From Rhizobium leguminosarum bv. viciae USDA 2370 (GTDB taxonomy: Bacteria; Pseudomonadota; Alphaproteobacteria; Rhizobiales; Rhizobiaceae), in assembly GCF_002008365.1 (NCBI RefSeq), contig NZ_MRDL01000050.1, positions 296-64,295 on the forward strand: DNA of 64,000 bases, in the 5' to 3' direction. Positions 8,809 through 17,607 of this stretch are shown here, piece after piece. The notes below the pieces were generated by a model. The model saw only the letters and a list, made by a program, of their open reading frames with translations. It did not search any database and was not told the origin of the DNA. Each line of letters begins with the position of its first letter. Within the stretch, counting starts at the first letter, position 1. A program made the position numbers and the translations under genes.

Positions 8809-9006
8809 TTAGTCTCGATCGTAGCTCGGTCGCCACCCGCGCGCCATGCCGAGGCTCATGACGCCTTCCGTCAATGCAAGCTGCCGGCGGAGGTGGCGAA
8901 TATCCTCCAGCAAGGTGTTTATTACTGGGTCGGTATCGCCCCTGTGGTAGGCGATCACTTTGGTCCGCTCGCCGTCCACGGCTTCGCCGATCGGCTGCTC
9001 TAGCAT
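8809..9006 (-). CDS. Hypothetical protein (65 aa)
   Basis: The product has no family I know. It is soluble and acidic in the first half (MLEQPIGEAVDGERTKVIAY), with a helical LLEDIRHLRRQLALTEGVMS in the middle. The ATG at 9006 is preceded by GTGGAG at a suitable distance; a TTG start at 9087 would add 27 residues. It probably belongs to the same island debris as the gene at 8423-8731. Confidence 0.4.
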   Translation of the reverse strand: MLEQPIGEAVDGERTKVIAYHRGDTDPVINTLLEDIRHLRRQLALTEGVMSLGMARGWRPSYDRD

Positions 9007-9173
9007 ATCCGTGCTCCACACTTCAGTTTTCAGATTGGCGGCCTCAGCGCCGATGTTCTTATTATGTTCGCTCGGGGGAGGAGTCAATAATCAATCTAGG
9101 TCAATTGCTTTTTTAATCGACGGATGGCGCGGCAGCGGCGTTACGGCATTGGCTGAAGATCAATTGAGGTGGG

Positions 9174-9199
9174 AAAAAGCCCCGCTGCGGAGCGGGGCT
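9174..9199 (-). terminator. Intrinsic terminator-like hairpin (leftward)
   Basis: AGCCCCGCT and AGCGGGGCT form a perfect 9-bp stem with loop GCGG. Read on the minus strand a T tract follows. A weak minus-strand frame (9160-9426) reads straight through the stem, so I do not call that frame a gene. A short direct repeat, TCAATTGCTTTTT, occurs at ~9105 and ~9434, flanking the interval before the ligase gene. Confidence 0.6.
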
Positions 9200-9471
9200 A
9201 GGTTGAGGTTTACGAGTGGGCCGCACAGCGAAGTGTCGAGTGGCTGGTGGTTATAACAAATCTCCGCACGACCCGACTTTCTTACGATCAACAACGCATA
9301 TTGTTCCCCGGCGCGAAATTTTTTGATCAGTGGCAGGCCCTGCTCGCCGCGAGCGTCATGTTCTGCGAATTGCCAGGCGACTTTGTGCGCTACAGTTCTC
9401 GTCTTGGCCGAAGTTTTCGATAACACAAATTGGTCAATTGCTTTTTAAGGCAATGCTGATGCTATGGCGGC

Positions 9472-10515
9472 ATGACGAAGGCGTCGAAACCAAAGCCGCT
9501 TCTGCAGGATGCCGAGAAACCAGTTCGATCCCGGCCTCGCAAAGCGCGAGATCCAGCGCAGCCGAATCTGCCCTTCGACCCTATGCCTGATGGCATTGAG
9601 CCGTGTCTTGCGCTTCTGAGAGCAAGACCGCCGAAGGGCGACGGTTGGGTTTATGAGATCAAATGGGATGGCTATCGCCTGTCGGTTCATGTCGAGCCGA
9701 CGCGCATTCGCATCCTGACGCGCGGCGGCCACGACTGGACAGATCGTTTCCCGGCAATCAAGCAGGCGGCATTGTGGCTTCCTGTCGGCACGGCAATCCT
9801 CGACGGCGAAGCGGTGGTTCTCGACCAGCAGGGCAGGTCGGATTTCGGCCTACTGCAACAATCGCTGGGCGGGCGGGGCGGCAAGAAGAGCTCAAGCGAC
9901 GCCATCTTCATGGCTTTTGATCTGCTCTATTTCGACGGCCACGATCTCAGAAACTCCGAACTCGACATGCGGCGGCATCTGCTTGAGGATCTGGTGCCTG
10001 CCGGCGAGCAGGGCGATATTCGGCTCTCGGAGGAGATTGAGGTCGATGGCGATCAGTTGCTGGCAAGCGCTTGCGAACACGGGTTGGAAGGCATCATCGC
10101 CAAGCGCCGGGACGCGCCCTATCGCAGCGGCCGCCTGGGCGACTGGCTGAAGATAAAGTGCACCCAGAGCGACGGCTTCGCGATCGTCGGATATGAGAAA
10201 TCATCAGCGTCGTTCGGTGGCATCGGCCGACTGCTGCTCGCGGCGCGCAAAGGAGACGAGTTCGTCTACGTCGGTGGAGTAGGGACCGGCTTTAATGAGC
10301 GATCCGCCGCTGAGCTCCGGGAGCAGATGGACAAGCTGATCATCAGCAAGCCCGCCGTTGATACGGGGAGGAAGCGAAACGCGGTCTTCATCGATCCCAA
10401 ACTTGTTGCCGAAATCGAGTATCGGGCATGGACGCATGACGGCAAGCTGAGGAATGCGTCTTACAAAGGGCTGCGCGACGCGGCTGATGTGGCGACTGTT
10501 TATGAGCTGGCGTAA
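9472..10515 (+). CDS. ATP-dependent DNA ligase, stand-alone ligase domain (LigD ligase-like)
   Basis: The 347-residue enzyme seals nicks using ATP. Motif I is YEIKWDGYR with the adenylated Lys at about residue 64. Downstream are ILDGEAVV (motif III region), AFDLLYFDG, EGIIAKRRDAPYRSGR (motif IV) and WLKIKC (motif V), then an OB-fold domain to the C-terminus. It corresponds to the ligase part of LigD without the polymerase or phosphoesterase parts. Such solo ligases occur in rhizobia, often with several ku/ligD homologues elsewhere. No ku gene is next to it here, so a role in end joining is inference. Confidence 0.9.
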   Translation: MTKASKPKPLLQDAEKPVRSRPRKARDPAQPNLPFDPMPDGIEPCLALLRARPPKGDGWVYEIKWDGYRLSVHVEPTRIRILTRGGHDWTDRFPAIKQAALWLPVGTAILDGEAVVLDQQGRSDFGLLQQSLGGRGGKKSSSDAIFMAFDLLYFDGHDLRNSELDMRRHLLEDLVPAGEQGDIRLSEEIEVDGDQLLASACEHGLEGIIAKRRDAPYRSGRLGDWLKIKCTQSDGFAIVGYEKSSASFGGIGRLLLAARKGDEFVYVGGVGTGFNERSAAELREQMDKLIISKPAVDTGRKRNAVFIDPKLVAEIEYRAWTHDGKLRNASYKGLRDAADVATVYELA

Positions 10516-10762
10516 TCGCTCGGGCTGGCTTTGATCCTGCCGACCGCCATTCGTACCGTCCGAGGAACGATCATTCTGTCTGCGGATTACCGAAGTTAAG
10601 CACATCTCTGCCGACGACGTGGTCTAGTGCGATGGCCAAACCTATCGGCTGACGCCGCGCGGATGCACAGCTTCTTGGCGTCATACAAGAATCTTTCCAG
10701 TGGGCGGCATAGAGGGGCATCCCGAGTAGTTATTGATGGATCATGCCCCGACCGCCGATACC

Positions 10763-10796
10763 AAACCCCGCCCGGCTCGCTGAGGTGGGGTTTTTA
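10763..10796. terminator. Terminator-like hairpin between convergent genes
   Basis: AAACCCC(G)CC and GGTGGGGTTT form an imperfect stem followed by TTTTT on the plus strand. It lies between the rightward ligase gene and the leftward gene ending at 10805, so it could serve either. Confidence 0.55.
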
Positions 10797-10804
10797 ACGC
10801 CGGC

Positions 10805-11092
10805 CTATTGGATGGTGGCATTCGCTTGCGGTGCCGAGTTAGCAGCGCGTTGGGTCTCGATGAAGTCAAGAAGCCCTCTCGCAAATGCCTCTGCTGCTGA
10901 AACGGGCATATTCAATCGACCGATCACGACCCGATGGACGGGGCCAGGCGCTGTCGAGTGGTCGACCCGTAGGGATTCGAAGGTTGTCCTGATGTTGCCG
11001 TTAAAATGAAAAAAGCCGGTGGCAGCGTCAGCGAAAACCTCTGGAGCATGCGGGTCGTCAATGAACTCTGCTTCGTTCTTGTCCTTGGACAT
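10805..11092 (-). CDS. Conserved hypothetical protein (95 aa)
   Basis: The product reads VFADAATGFFHFNGNIRTTF, then ESLRVDHSTAPGPVHRVVIG and RLNMPVSAAEAFARGLLDFI. This layout (beta-rich core, a PVxRVVIGRL strand, a final amphipathic helix) is typical of small rhizobial proteins of unknown function that resemble DUF3467. AAGGAG lies 8-9 bases before the ATG. It is a single-gene unit converging on the ligase gene. Function is unknown. Confidence 0.65.
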   Translation of the reverse strand: MSKDKNEAEFIDDPHAPEVFADAATGFFHFNGNIRTTFESLRVDHSTAPGPVHRVVIGRLNMPVSAAEAFARGLLDFIETQRAANSAPQANATIQ

Positions 11093-11596
11093 AGATGGCG
11101 TCTCCTTTGCCGGTTGCGTCAGCAGGAGGGCATACGTCGGCGAGTCTGGAAATAGATCGCGCTATCAGAGCGCGAAGAAGCGCGTACAAATCCGCAACTT
11201 GTGCAGATTGTTCGACTTCTCCACAGGTTTGGCAGCCCGTGCGTTCATCTATCCAGGAGAGCGATATGACTGGCATGATCCGAGCTCTCGCCGTCCTTAT
11301 CATCCTCAACGTCGTCGAGGACTACGGACACGTCGGCTGGCCCTCCGGGAGCATCCGATCGCCGCCTGCTCTCAAGAAGGTAGGGCGACCATACGCCTAG
11401 CGACCGCCGATGTGAATCCCTGCAACGGACCAAGGGCGCCTACTCGGGTCCGCTGGGCTTGCCAGGCAGCTCGCCGGGCGGTCGACGGGCTTCCCGCCCG
11501 CGGGTTGATCGGTACGCCGGCATCAGGGCCCGGAACGCTCTTCGCGCCCTCGCCGGAGACGTCAAATGTCAAAAAGAGCGACAGCGCTCAGGACTG

Positions 11597-11621
11597 GGAA
11601 CAAAGGCCTCCAGTCGAGGTT
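11597..11621 (+). promoter_or_regulatory. EcfG-like promoter (GGAAC-N16-GGTT)
   Basis: GGAAC at 11597-11601 is spaced 16 bases from GGTT at 11618-11621, close to the alphaproteobacterial general-stress consensus GGAAC-N16/17-cGTT. It lies ~47 bases before the GTG start of the following gene. If it is real, the longer ATG start at 11566 would be upstream of the promoter, which supports the GTG start. Confidence 0.45.
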
Positions 11622-11667
11622 TAGGATTGCGGCCAAGGCCGCTTTTGTTAAGCCATGGGAGGCTACA

Positions 11668-12237
11668 GTGCCAAGCGAATTCACAGAATTAAATGGCCCG
11701 CCAAAGCCGTCATCGCAAACATCCACGCCATCTCCAAGAGAGCCTGCGCCCCCGCAGGCGGAGCCTTCACTCGCGGACTTGAAATCTAAGTTGGCCGATG
11801 ATGTCACCGCGGCCAGAGACACCATAAAGGAAGGCGCCGATACCGCCGTCGAAAAGGTCAATGAGGCTATTTCCGAGCAAACCTACTTCGCAGCCCGCCA
11901 GGTTGGCGGCATCGCGACGGCGCTTGAGAAGGTCGGCGCGGAACTGGAGGCATCCGACCAGCCAGAGGTCGGACGGTATGCCAGGCAGATCGGACGAAGC
12001 GTCCAGACCGCGGCCAAACGAATGGAAGGCAAGGACCTCGGCGAAATCGCGGTGATGGCCGAGGAATTCGGCCGCAAGCAACCGCTAGCATTCCTTGGAA
12101 TTGCGGCACTTGCGGGCTTGAGTGCGAGCAGGTTTTTGACCGCCTCCGCCAAGCGATCGCCCACGGAAGCGATTGGCCAAACCGTTGCAGTTGGACGCTC
12201 GGGGTCATCGGCGGCGGGAGGAGAAATCAATGGTTAA
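11668..12237 (+). CDS. Nutrient-deprivation-induced-like membrane-associated protein
   Basis: The product (189 residues from GTG) begins with a Pro/Ser/Gln-rich disordered stretch, then a long amphipathic helical region (about 35-135, LADDVTAARDTIKEGADTAV). A short hydrophobic segment follows near the C-terminus (PLAFLGIAALAGLSASRFL). GGGAGG sits 5 bases before the GTG; an ATG at 11566 lacks such support. It overlaps the next gene by 8 bases. Proteins of this type precede DUF1469/holin-like and DUF3618 genes in rhizobia and are linked to stress or starvation. Molecular function is unknown. Confidence 0.7.
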   Translation: MPSEFTELNGPPKPSSQTSTPSPREPAPPQAEPSLADLKSKLADDVTAARDTIKEGADTAVEKVNEAISEQTYFAARQVGGIATALEKVGAELEASDQPEVGRYARQIGRSVQTAAKRMEGKDLGEIAVMAEEFGRKQPLAFLGIAALAGLSASRFLTASAKRSPTEAIGQTVAVGRSGSSAAGGEING

Positions 12238-12646
12238 GTCTGTCGATAGTACCCCACTCTCAGAGCTCGTTGGCGGTCTCGTGGCCGATGTCACGGGGCT
12301 GCTTCGCAAGGAAATCGATCTCGCCAAGACCGAGGCGTCCGAAAAGTTCTCGCAGGTGCTTCGCGGTGTCGAAGTGCTTGTTTTCGGGCTTGTCCTGGCG
12401 ATTGGCGCTGTCGGCGTCCTGTTGAGCGCCCTCGTTGGGGGGCTTGCGGCGTTCCTGGTGACCGAGGGTTTTACAGAGACAAGTGCCAGTGCCCTCGCGT
12501 CCCTAATCGTCGGCGTCGTGATTGCGGTCATCGCGTGGGCGTTGGTTTCCCGTGGCCTGGCCGCACTTCGTGGAAGCAACTTGAAATTGGATCGAACCGC
12601 GACCTCGCTTCGCCGTGATGCCAATGTTGTCAAGGAGAAGATCTGA
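12230..12646 (+). CDS. Phage-holin-III-like/DUF1469 membrane protein
   Basis: The 138-residue protein has an N-terminal amphipathic helix (LLRKEIDLAKTEASEKFSQV) and two strong membrane segments (about 47-75 and 84-107), then a basic tail. This matches the DUF1469 or actinobacteriophage-holin-III superfamily, chromosomal proteins probably involved in envelope stress rather than lysis. The start is set by GGGAGGAG just before the ATG. Start and stop codons overlap those of both neighbours, so the three genes form one operon. Confidence 0.8.
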   Translation: MVKSVDSTPLSELVGGLVADVTGLLRKEIDLAKTEASEKFSQVLRGVEVLVFGLVLAIGAVGVLLSALVGGLAAFLVTEGFTETSASALASLIVGVVIAVIAWALVSRGLAALRGSNLKLDRTATSLRRDANVVKEKI

Positions 12647-13635
12647 TGGAAACGACAGTTGGAAGAACATCTGCTGACCTTCAGCAGGAGATCGATCAAG
12701 ATCGCCGGCGGATCGGAGATCGCATCGACGCCATTCAGGAGCGAATGTCGCCAGGCCAGTTGATCGATGAGGTCTTGGCTTATGCAAAGAACAGTGGCGG
12801 GGGAGAGTATGTCAGCAACCTTGGCCAAGCCCTCAAGGAAAATCCCCTGCCTGTCGCGTTGATGGGGGTGAGCCTAGCCTGGCTGATGGCAAAGGGAACC
12901 TCCTCTTCAAATGTGCCTGCCAGTTCCCGGACCGCGGCTGAGTATCCCCTGTATCCGGTGAACGGACCGGTCCGCCGTCTTGGCCCTCCCGAGATCGAAA
13001 ACGGAATGCGCTACAGCCATTTCGCGGACAGCTCCGGTAAGAGGCTGAAAGCGCTGACCGATGAAACCGGACGCCGTGCTGGTCACTTCGTCGACGAAGC
13101 TGGCAAGACCTACCGTGGGTTTGCGGACGCCAGCGGCAGGCAAATCGATCAGATCAGCGACGAGGTGGGTGCGATGTTCGACGCGGCAACGGGCTGGGCA
13201 GCGGAGAGATGGGAGCAGGCAAAAGACGCCGCAAGTGCAGTTGCCGGCTCGGTGTCTGACCGATCTTCTTCGGCGACGACAAGCCTCCAGGAACAAACCA
13301 CCAAACTTAATCAGGCGATCCTTACCCAGTTTCGCGATCAGCCGCTGGTCGGCGGTGCATTAGCTTTTGCGGTGGGCGCGGCTATCGGCGCGGCGTTGCC
13401 GCACACCGACACCGAAGACGAATTTCTCGGTGACGCCGCCGATTCCACTAAAGAGCGGCTCACCGCCGAGGCATTGGATGTTGTCGACCAAAGCAAAGAG
13501 GTCGCCTCGGAGGTCTACGAAAAGGCCGCATTGGTCGCGTCAGATGCCCACGACGCGGTTAAGGATCGCCTGATCACGGAGGTCGATGCGTTCAAGGCGG
13601 GTGCTCAAGGTAATGATCGCACCCCATCGAATTGA
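12646..13635 (+). CDS. DUF3618 domain protein
   Basis: The 329-residue product starts with a DUF3618 domain: TSADLQQEIDQDRRRIGDRI then DAIQERMSPGQLIDEVL, ending with a short hydrophobic piece (LPVALMGVSLAWLMA). The middle (120-225) is a repetitive hydrophilic helix with FADSSGKRLKALTDETGRRA-type repeats, resembling LEA-like stress proteins. A second hydrophobic segment near 245-265 contains GGALAFAVGAAIGAALP. The ATG overlaps the previous stop (TGATG). It is the last gene of the three-gene operon. Function is unknown. Confidence 0.8.
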   Translation: METTVGRTSADLQQEIDQDRRRIGDRIDAIQERMSPGQLIDEVLAYAKNSGGGEYVSNLGQALKENPLPVALMGVSLAWLMAKGTSSSNVPASSRTAAEYPLYPVNGPVRRLGPPEIENGMRYSHFADSSGKRLKALTDETGRRAGHFVDEAGKTYRGFADASGRQIDQISDEVGAMFDAATGWAAERWEQAKDAASAVAGSVSDRSSSATTSLQEQTTKLNQAILTQFRDQPLVGGALAFAVGAAIGAALPHTDTEDEFLGDAADSTKERLTAEALDVVDQSKEVASEVYEKAALVASDAHDAVKDRLITEVDAFKAGAQGNDRTPSN

Positions 13636-13862
13636 GGAGTACGAGGAGACAAGTTATGTGATTACAGACGAAACGCCGTCGCGGTCGCAGTGAAGGCATT
13701 TCTGCCGTCCACGATCGGGCGTTGCCCTTGCCGTCGTTGTGGTAAGGGCGACCTCAGGAGACCTGAAGGCCAGCCTGCGATATGACTGAGCACTTACGCA
13801 TACGATGTGCGCCTCCATCCATGTCGAGCGCATAGGTTTTCCTTTGAAGATAGGGGTGGGCG

Positions 13863-15818
13863 GTGAGTAGCGCGGAACTTTCGAAGACCACCAAGGCGCC
13901 GACCGGCGAACCCTATCGACTTGCAGAGGGGGAGCTTCGCAGCAAGCTGTCTGGCAGCACGATATTGATCCTCATTGGAGTGGCCGTCATCCTCCGGCTG
14001 GGCCAGGAGATCTTCGTTCCCCTCGCGCTGTCGCTTCTCCTTTCGTTCACGCTGGCCCCGATCGTCTCTTTCCTTCGCAAGCGCTCCGTTCCAAAGATCG
14101 CCGCCGTTCTTCTCGCAGTCGTGTCGGCGTTTTGCGCGATCGCCGTATTCAGCATTGTCGTGGCGACGCAGGTGACGAACCTTGCGGAGAACATCCCCAC
14201 CTATCAAAGAAACCTGGTCGACAAGGTTCATTCCCTCGCCCAAGCGGGCGCCGGAAACGGCGTCCTCGACCATCTGAGCAGAGCGGTCGAACGCGTCGGC
14301 GCCGAGATCCAGACGCGGGCCATCGAAAGCAAGAGCCCGACCGCCCAGACGCCCACGACTCGCGAACCGATGCCAGTCGAGATCGTGACACGTTCCGATC
14401 CGATCCAGACGCTAGGCAACCTTCTTCTGCCGCTCATCAGCCCGTTCGCGACCGCTGGTCTCGTGGTCGTGCTGGTGATCTTCATGCTGCTCGAGCGAGA
14501 AGACCTGCGCGACCGTTTCATCCGGCTGGTTGGTTTGGGAGACCTTCACCGGACGACCGCGGCTCTCCAGGACGCAGGCAAGCGGGTCGGGCGATACCTG
14601 CTGATGCAGTTGGTGGTGAACACGCTCTACGCAGTGCCGATCTCCATGGGCCTGTGGGCGCTCGGCATTCCGAACGCCATCCTCTGGGGGCTGCTCACAC
14701 TTGTTCTGCGGTTCGTGCCATATATCGGCGCGATTATCGGCATGATCCTTCCGTTGTTTCTGGCCCTCGCAATCGCGCCTGGCTGGTCTCTCGTGGTCTG
14801 GGTCGGCGCTCTCTATCTGACGACAGAACTGATCAGCAACAACGTGCTCGAGCCATGGCTCTACGGGGCCAACACCGGTCTTTCGCCTCTGGCGATCATT
14901 ATTTCGGCGATCTTCTGGTCGTGGCTATGGGGGCCGCTGGGACTGATGCTCTCGACGCCTTTGACTGTTTGTCTGGTCGTGCTCGGAAGACATGTCCCCC
15001 AGTTCGGCGTCCTCGATGTCCTGCTTGGCAACGAGCCGGTTCTGGAGCCTCACGAGAAGCTCTACCAGCGTCTGCTCGCGGGCGATCCGAACGAAGCCTC
15101 CGACAACGCCGAGGAGTTCCTGCAAGAGGAATATCTCGTCGACTATTACGACAATGTAGGCCTTCCTGCGCTCCTGCTTGGCGAGACCGACCGTCAGCGC
15201 GGCGTATTGTCGGAAAACCAGATCATTCTGGTGGCGTCCAGCTCGCTGTCTTTGGTGGAGAACCTGTCGGACATTGCAGAGGAGGAGGAGAACGAGGACG
15301 AGACCGCATCGGACGCCGGTCTCGAAACGGGTTCCGAACTGGAACTTCCCGATGGCCAGGGCCGCTCCTTATTGTGCATCGGAGGCCGCGGCGGTCTGGA
15401 CGATGCGGCCGCCGCAATGCTTTCGCAGGTGCTGGAGGTCCAGGGAGCAACGTCCACGACGTCATCATATTCCGACCATGCCGCGCGAGGATCTCTCGCT
15501 TTTCCCATCGACAGGGTCGACACGGCGATCGTCATATATCTAAACGGCAATTCGAAGTCTCGCGCTCGTCAGATCGTTCGACGACTGAAGCGACTTAAGC
15601 CTGACCTGCGCGTAGGGCTTCTTATGCCTACGGCGAATGGTCTGGACTATGCGCCGATCGACCCGTCCGAGATCGATGCCGACTTCATCGAGACGTCGAT
15701 AGCGCAGGCGGCTCGATCCGGCCTAGTCATGTCGACGCCCGTGAGTCTCAAAACCGTAGTTCGGAAGATTGCGCGACGCGGACTGCCTTCCGGCAGGCCA
15801 TCCGCTGCATCGAATTGA
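13863..15818 (+). CDS. AI-2E family (PerM-like) transporter with long C-terminal extension
   Basis: The 651-residue protein has an AI-2E/PerM permease domain over residues ~30-380. It shows several membrane segments, a polar loop at about 105-185 and the family segment RFVPYIGAIIGMILPLFLAL. Members export small solutes or act in sodium/proton transport; substrates are mostly untested. Residues ~380-651 are an extra cytoplasmic part: an acidic linker (EEEENEDETASDAG) and a folded-looking domain (SLLCIGGRGGLDDAAAAMLS to VGLLMPT). The GTG at 13863 gives a natural N-terminus, with only a weak ribosome site. About 230 bases before it contain no gene. Confidence 0.85.
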   Translation: MSSAELSKTTKAPTGEPYRLAEGELRSKLSGSTILILIGVAVILRLGQEIFVPLALSLLLSFTLAPIVSFLRKRSVPKIAAVLLAVVSAFCAIAVFSIVVATQVTNLAENIPTYQRNLVDKVHSLAQAGAGNGVLDHLSRAVERVGAEIQTRAIESKSPTAQTPTTREPMPVEIVTRSDPIQTLGNLLLPLISPFATAGLVVVLVIFMLLEREDLRDRFIRLVGLGDLHRTTAALQDAGKRVGRYLLMQLVVNTLYAVPISMGLWALGIPNAILWGLLTLVLRFVPYIGAIIGMILPLFLALAIAPGWSLVVWVGALYLTTELISNNVLEPWLYGANTGLSPLAIIISAIFWSWLWGPLGLMLSTPLTVCLVVLGRHVPQFGVLDVLLGNEPVLEPHEKLYQRLLAGDPNEASDNAEEFLQEEYLVDYYDNVGLPALLLGETDRQRGVLSENQIILVASSSLSLVENLSDIAEEEENEDETASDAGLETGSELELPDGQGRSLLCIGGRGGLDDAAAAMLSQVLEVQGATSTTSSYSDHAARGSLAFPIDRVDTAIVIYLNGNSKSRARQIVRRLKRLKPDLRVGLLMPTANGLDYAPIDPSEIDADFIETSIAQAARSGLVMSTPVSLKTVVRKIARRGLPSGRPSAASN

Positions 15819-16620
15819 AATTGGTTCTCCGTCGCCGCTCGTATTCCTTGACGGTGCTGGTGCTTTCATTTTTCTGCCGCCGTGAAAGTGTCGCCTTCAA
15901 TCCGACGCGGTCGCGACCCCTTGCACTCCGATGGTCTTCGGACGACATGCCAACACCGCCGCCACCGGGATCTGGACACGCGTCGACGGCACGCATTCGC
16001 ACTTCGAGCCGGAACGTTCGACCACCGGCACGTGAAAGCGGGGGAGGTGCCCTGATCGGCGGGATCAGCTTCCATGTGAACACCGCTTCGGCCGACATCT
16101 CCTCGCGCTTTGGCAAGGGAAAGCATCATCGACGTCATCCGCGCCGGCGTTCCGCAGCCGCAGCGCAGCCCGACGAAGCATGATCTGGAAATCCGGACGC
16201 GAGATATCTGCGATCCGGTCAGCGGCGTCCTCAAGCAGCGTGGCGGTGTCGGACGAGGTCATCAATGGAAACGCTTCGGTGCGTCCTAGATCTGCTCAAG
16301 GATTTGGACCAGCCCCAAAACGACATACTTGTTCAACCGAGCCATTATGAGGCCAGACCGCTCCGCTATCTTGCCTGTGCGCCGGTCGAATATTGTCCAG
16401 GTCTCGTCTAGCTCCTTGCGGGCGCCGAAGCGCGGCTTCCCGATCATCCAGTTGCTCCGTTAAACAACGCTGCGCGGGAGCAGATTGAGCCCGAGGAGCA
16501 GTTCGATTAACGGAGCCTTCACTGTCGATCACATTGGGGGCTCTGGCGGGCGCCCACCTTTGATGAACTTCAGATGACTTGCCGTCGCTGACTTCTCTGA
16601 AAGATGGGTGAACGTCCGAC
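15819..16620. other. Intergenic stretch with one small possible gene
   Basis: Apart from the small leftward frame at 16065-16262, I see no gene, repeat or RNA here. Other frames are short and Arg-rich and overlap one another. Confidence 0.4.
16065..16262 (-). CDS. Hypothetical small protein (65 aa)
   Basis: The product begins MTSSDTATLLEDAADRIADI and continues SRPDFQIMLRRAALRLRNAG, a compact helical design seen in short rhizobial proteins of unknown function. After residue ~45 the sequence becomes Cys/Arg-rich and may be degenerate. No strong ribosome site precedes the ATG. Confidence 0.4.
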   Translation of the reverse strand: MTSSDTATLLEDAADRIADISRPDFQIMLRRAALRLRNAGADDVDDAFPCQSARRCRPKRCSHGS

Positions 16621-17325
16621 CTAATAGTTTAGTTTCGGGTACCAGTCCGTGCCGCGGCCCGCCGGCGTCATATCGAGGATGTTCCAGAGCGGAGCGATAT
16701 CCACCGCGCCTCTTGGATCCTGTCCGGGATCCGCCGCTTCGGCCGGCATCTCGGCGTTGTAGAAGACGCGGACCTCGTCGCCGTTCTTCTGGTAGACCGT
16801 GAACCCCGGATATTCGTCGCCCTTGTCGTTGAGCAGTCCAAGGTCTCGCGGATATTCGTCACCCACGGTCTGAACAAAATCGAGATCGCGCCAGCCGCGC
16901 TCCGTGGCAAACCTCTGTTGTCGCTCGACCGGGCTGCGACCAATGATCTTAAAAGCAACGCGCTGCTTGACGTCGGCGCCGTTGCCGTTCGCTCCGCCGA
17001 GGAGGTTCGTGCACATCGGGCAGGGTCGATCGCGCTGAGGACCGAACATCCAGAAGTAGGTCACAAGAGTGTCGTGATCCCCGAAGAGGTCCGCCAAACC
17101 GACTTCGCTGCCATTCTCGTCCTTGAAGCGATAGTCTTTCTGGACGACCGGACCGGGAGGCAGACGTCGGCGTTGTTCCGCAAGTCGGGTAAGATGCCGC
17201 CTGACTTCGATCTCTTCGGCCAAAAGTGCCGTCCTTGCCTCGGCATAGTCCTGAGCTTCGTTCTGGAACCTGGATACGCGTTTCGCAGCGAGATCTTTTG
17301 CCGGTTTCAATTCGCTCATGTGCAT
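16621..17325 (-). CDS. DUF899 family thioredoxin-like protein
   Basis: The 234-residue product matches DUF899: LLAEEIEVRRHLTRLAEQRR, then RRLPPGPVVQKDYRF, LFGDHDTLVTYFWMFGP and PCPMCTNLLGG. The PCPMC motif resembles a thioredoxin-fold redox or metal site. Length is normal for the family, whose function is unproven. I chose the ATG at 17325 because AAGGAG lies just upstream. The gene is monocistronic and leftward, with a VOC fragment behind it. Confidence 0.85.
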   Translation of the reverse strand: MHMSELKPAKDLAAKRVSRFQNEAQDYAEARTALLAEEIEVRRHLTRLAEQRRRLPPGPVVQKDYRFKDENGSEVGLADLFGDHDTLVTYFWMFGPQRDRPCPMCTNLLGGANGNGADVKQRVAFKIIGRSPVERQQRFATERGWRDLDFVQTVGDEYPRDLGLLNDKGDEYPGFTVYQKNGDEVRVFYNAEMPAEAADPGQDPRGAVDIAPLWNILDMTPAGRGTDWYPKLNY

Positions 17326-17367
17326 GTGTTTGCTCCTTCGAGTGACCAAGATCATGCTGGATGCCGA

Positions 17368-17600
17368 TCAGCTTTTGTGCGGCTCTGCCAGGATGATCCG
17401 GTTGTTTTCCGGATCGAAGAAATTTGCGACCGCGCCTAAGTCCCCGCTAGCCTCGTTCGCAGTAAAATTCCCTCCGTCACTAAACGTTCCTTCTCGGCGG
17501 CGAGATCGGGCACGACGACTGTCATTATCGCATTCCCCGCTCGCTCTCCGACGTTCCAACTACCGCGTAGCGCGGCGCCGCCGAACGGCCGCTTGTCTTC
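17368..17600 (-). pseudogene. Remnant of a VOC/glyoxalase-superfamily gene
   Basis: Only the second half of a VOC domain remains, in two frames: NAIMTVVVPDLAAEKERLVT, a frame change near 17440, then GAVANFFDPENNRIILAEP before the stop. The FxDPENNxI-L motif is the usual VOC C-terminal strand. The N-terminal half is absent because the dinB stop codon lies right at its border, suggesting a deletion or insertion event joined the two. Confidence 0.65.
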
Positions 17601-17607
17601 GGGGTGA

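Noticed and set aside
9160..9426. Minus-strand frame before the ligase gene
   Set aside because: Its end runs through a strong terminator-type hairpin, it starts at a poor GTG and shows no family.
14132..15598. Plus-strand frame of 488 codons inside the AI-2E transporter gene
   Set aside because: It is very Arg/Gly/Pro-rich, as expected from a shifted frame, while the sense frame has clear membrane helices.
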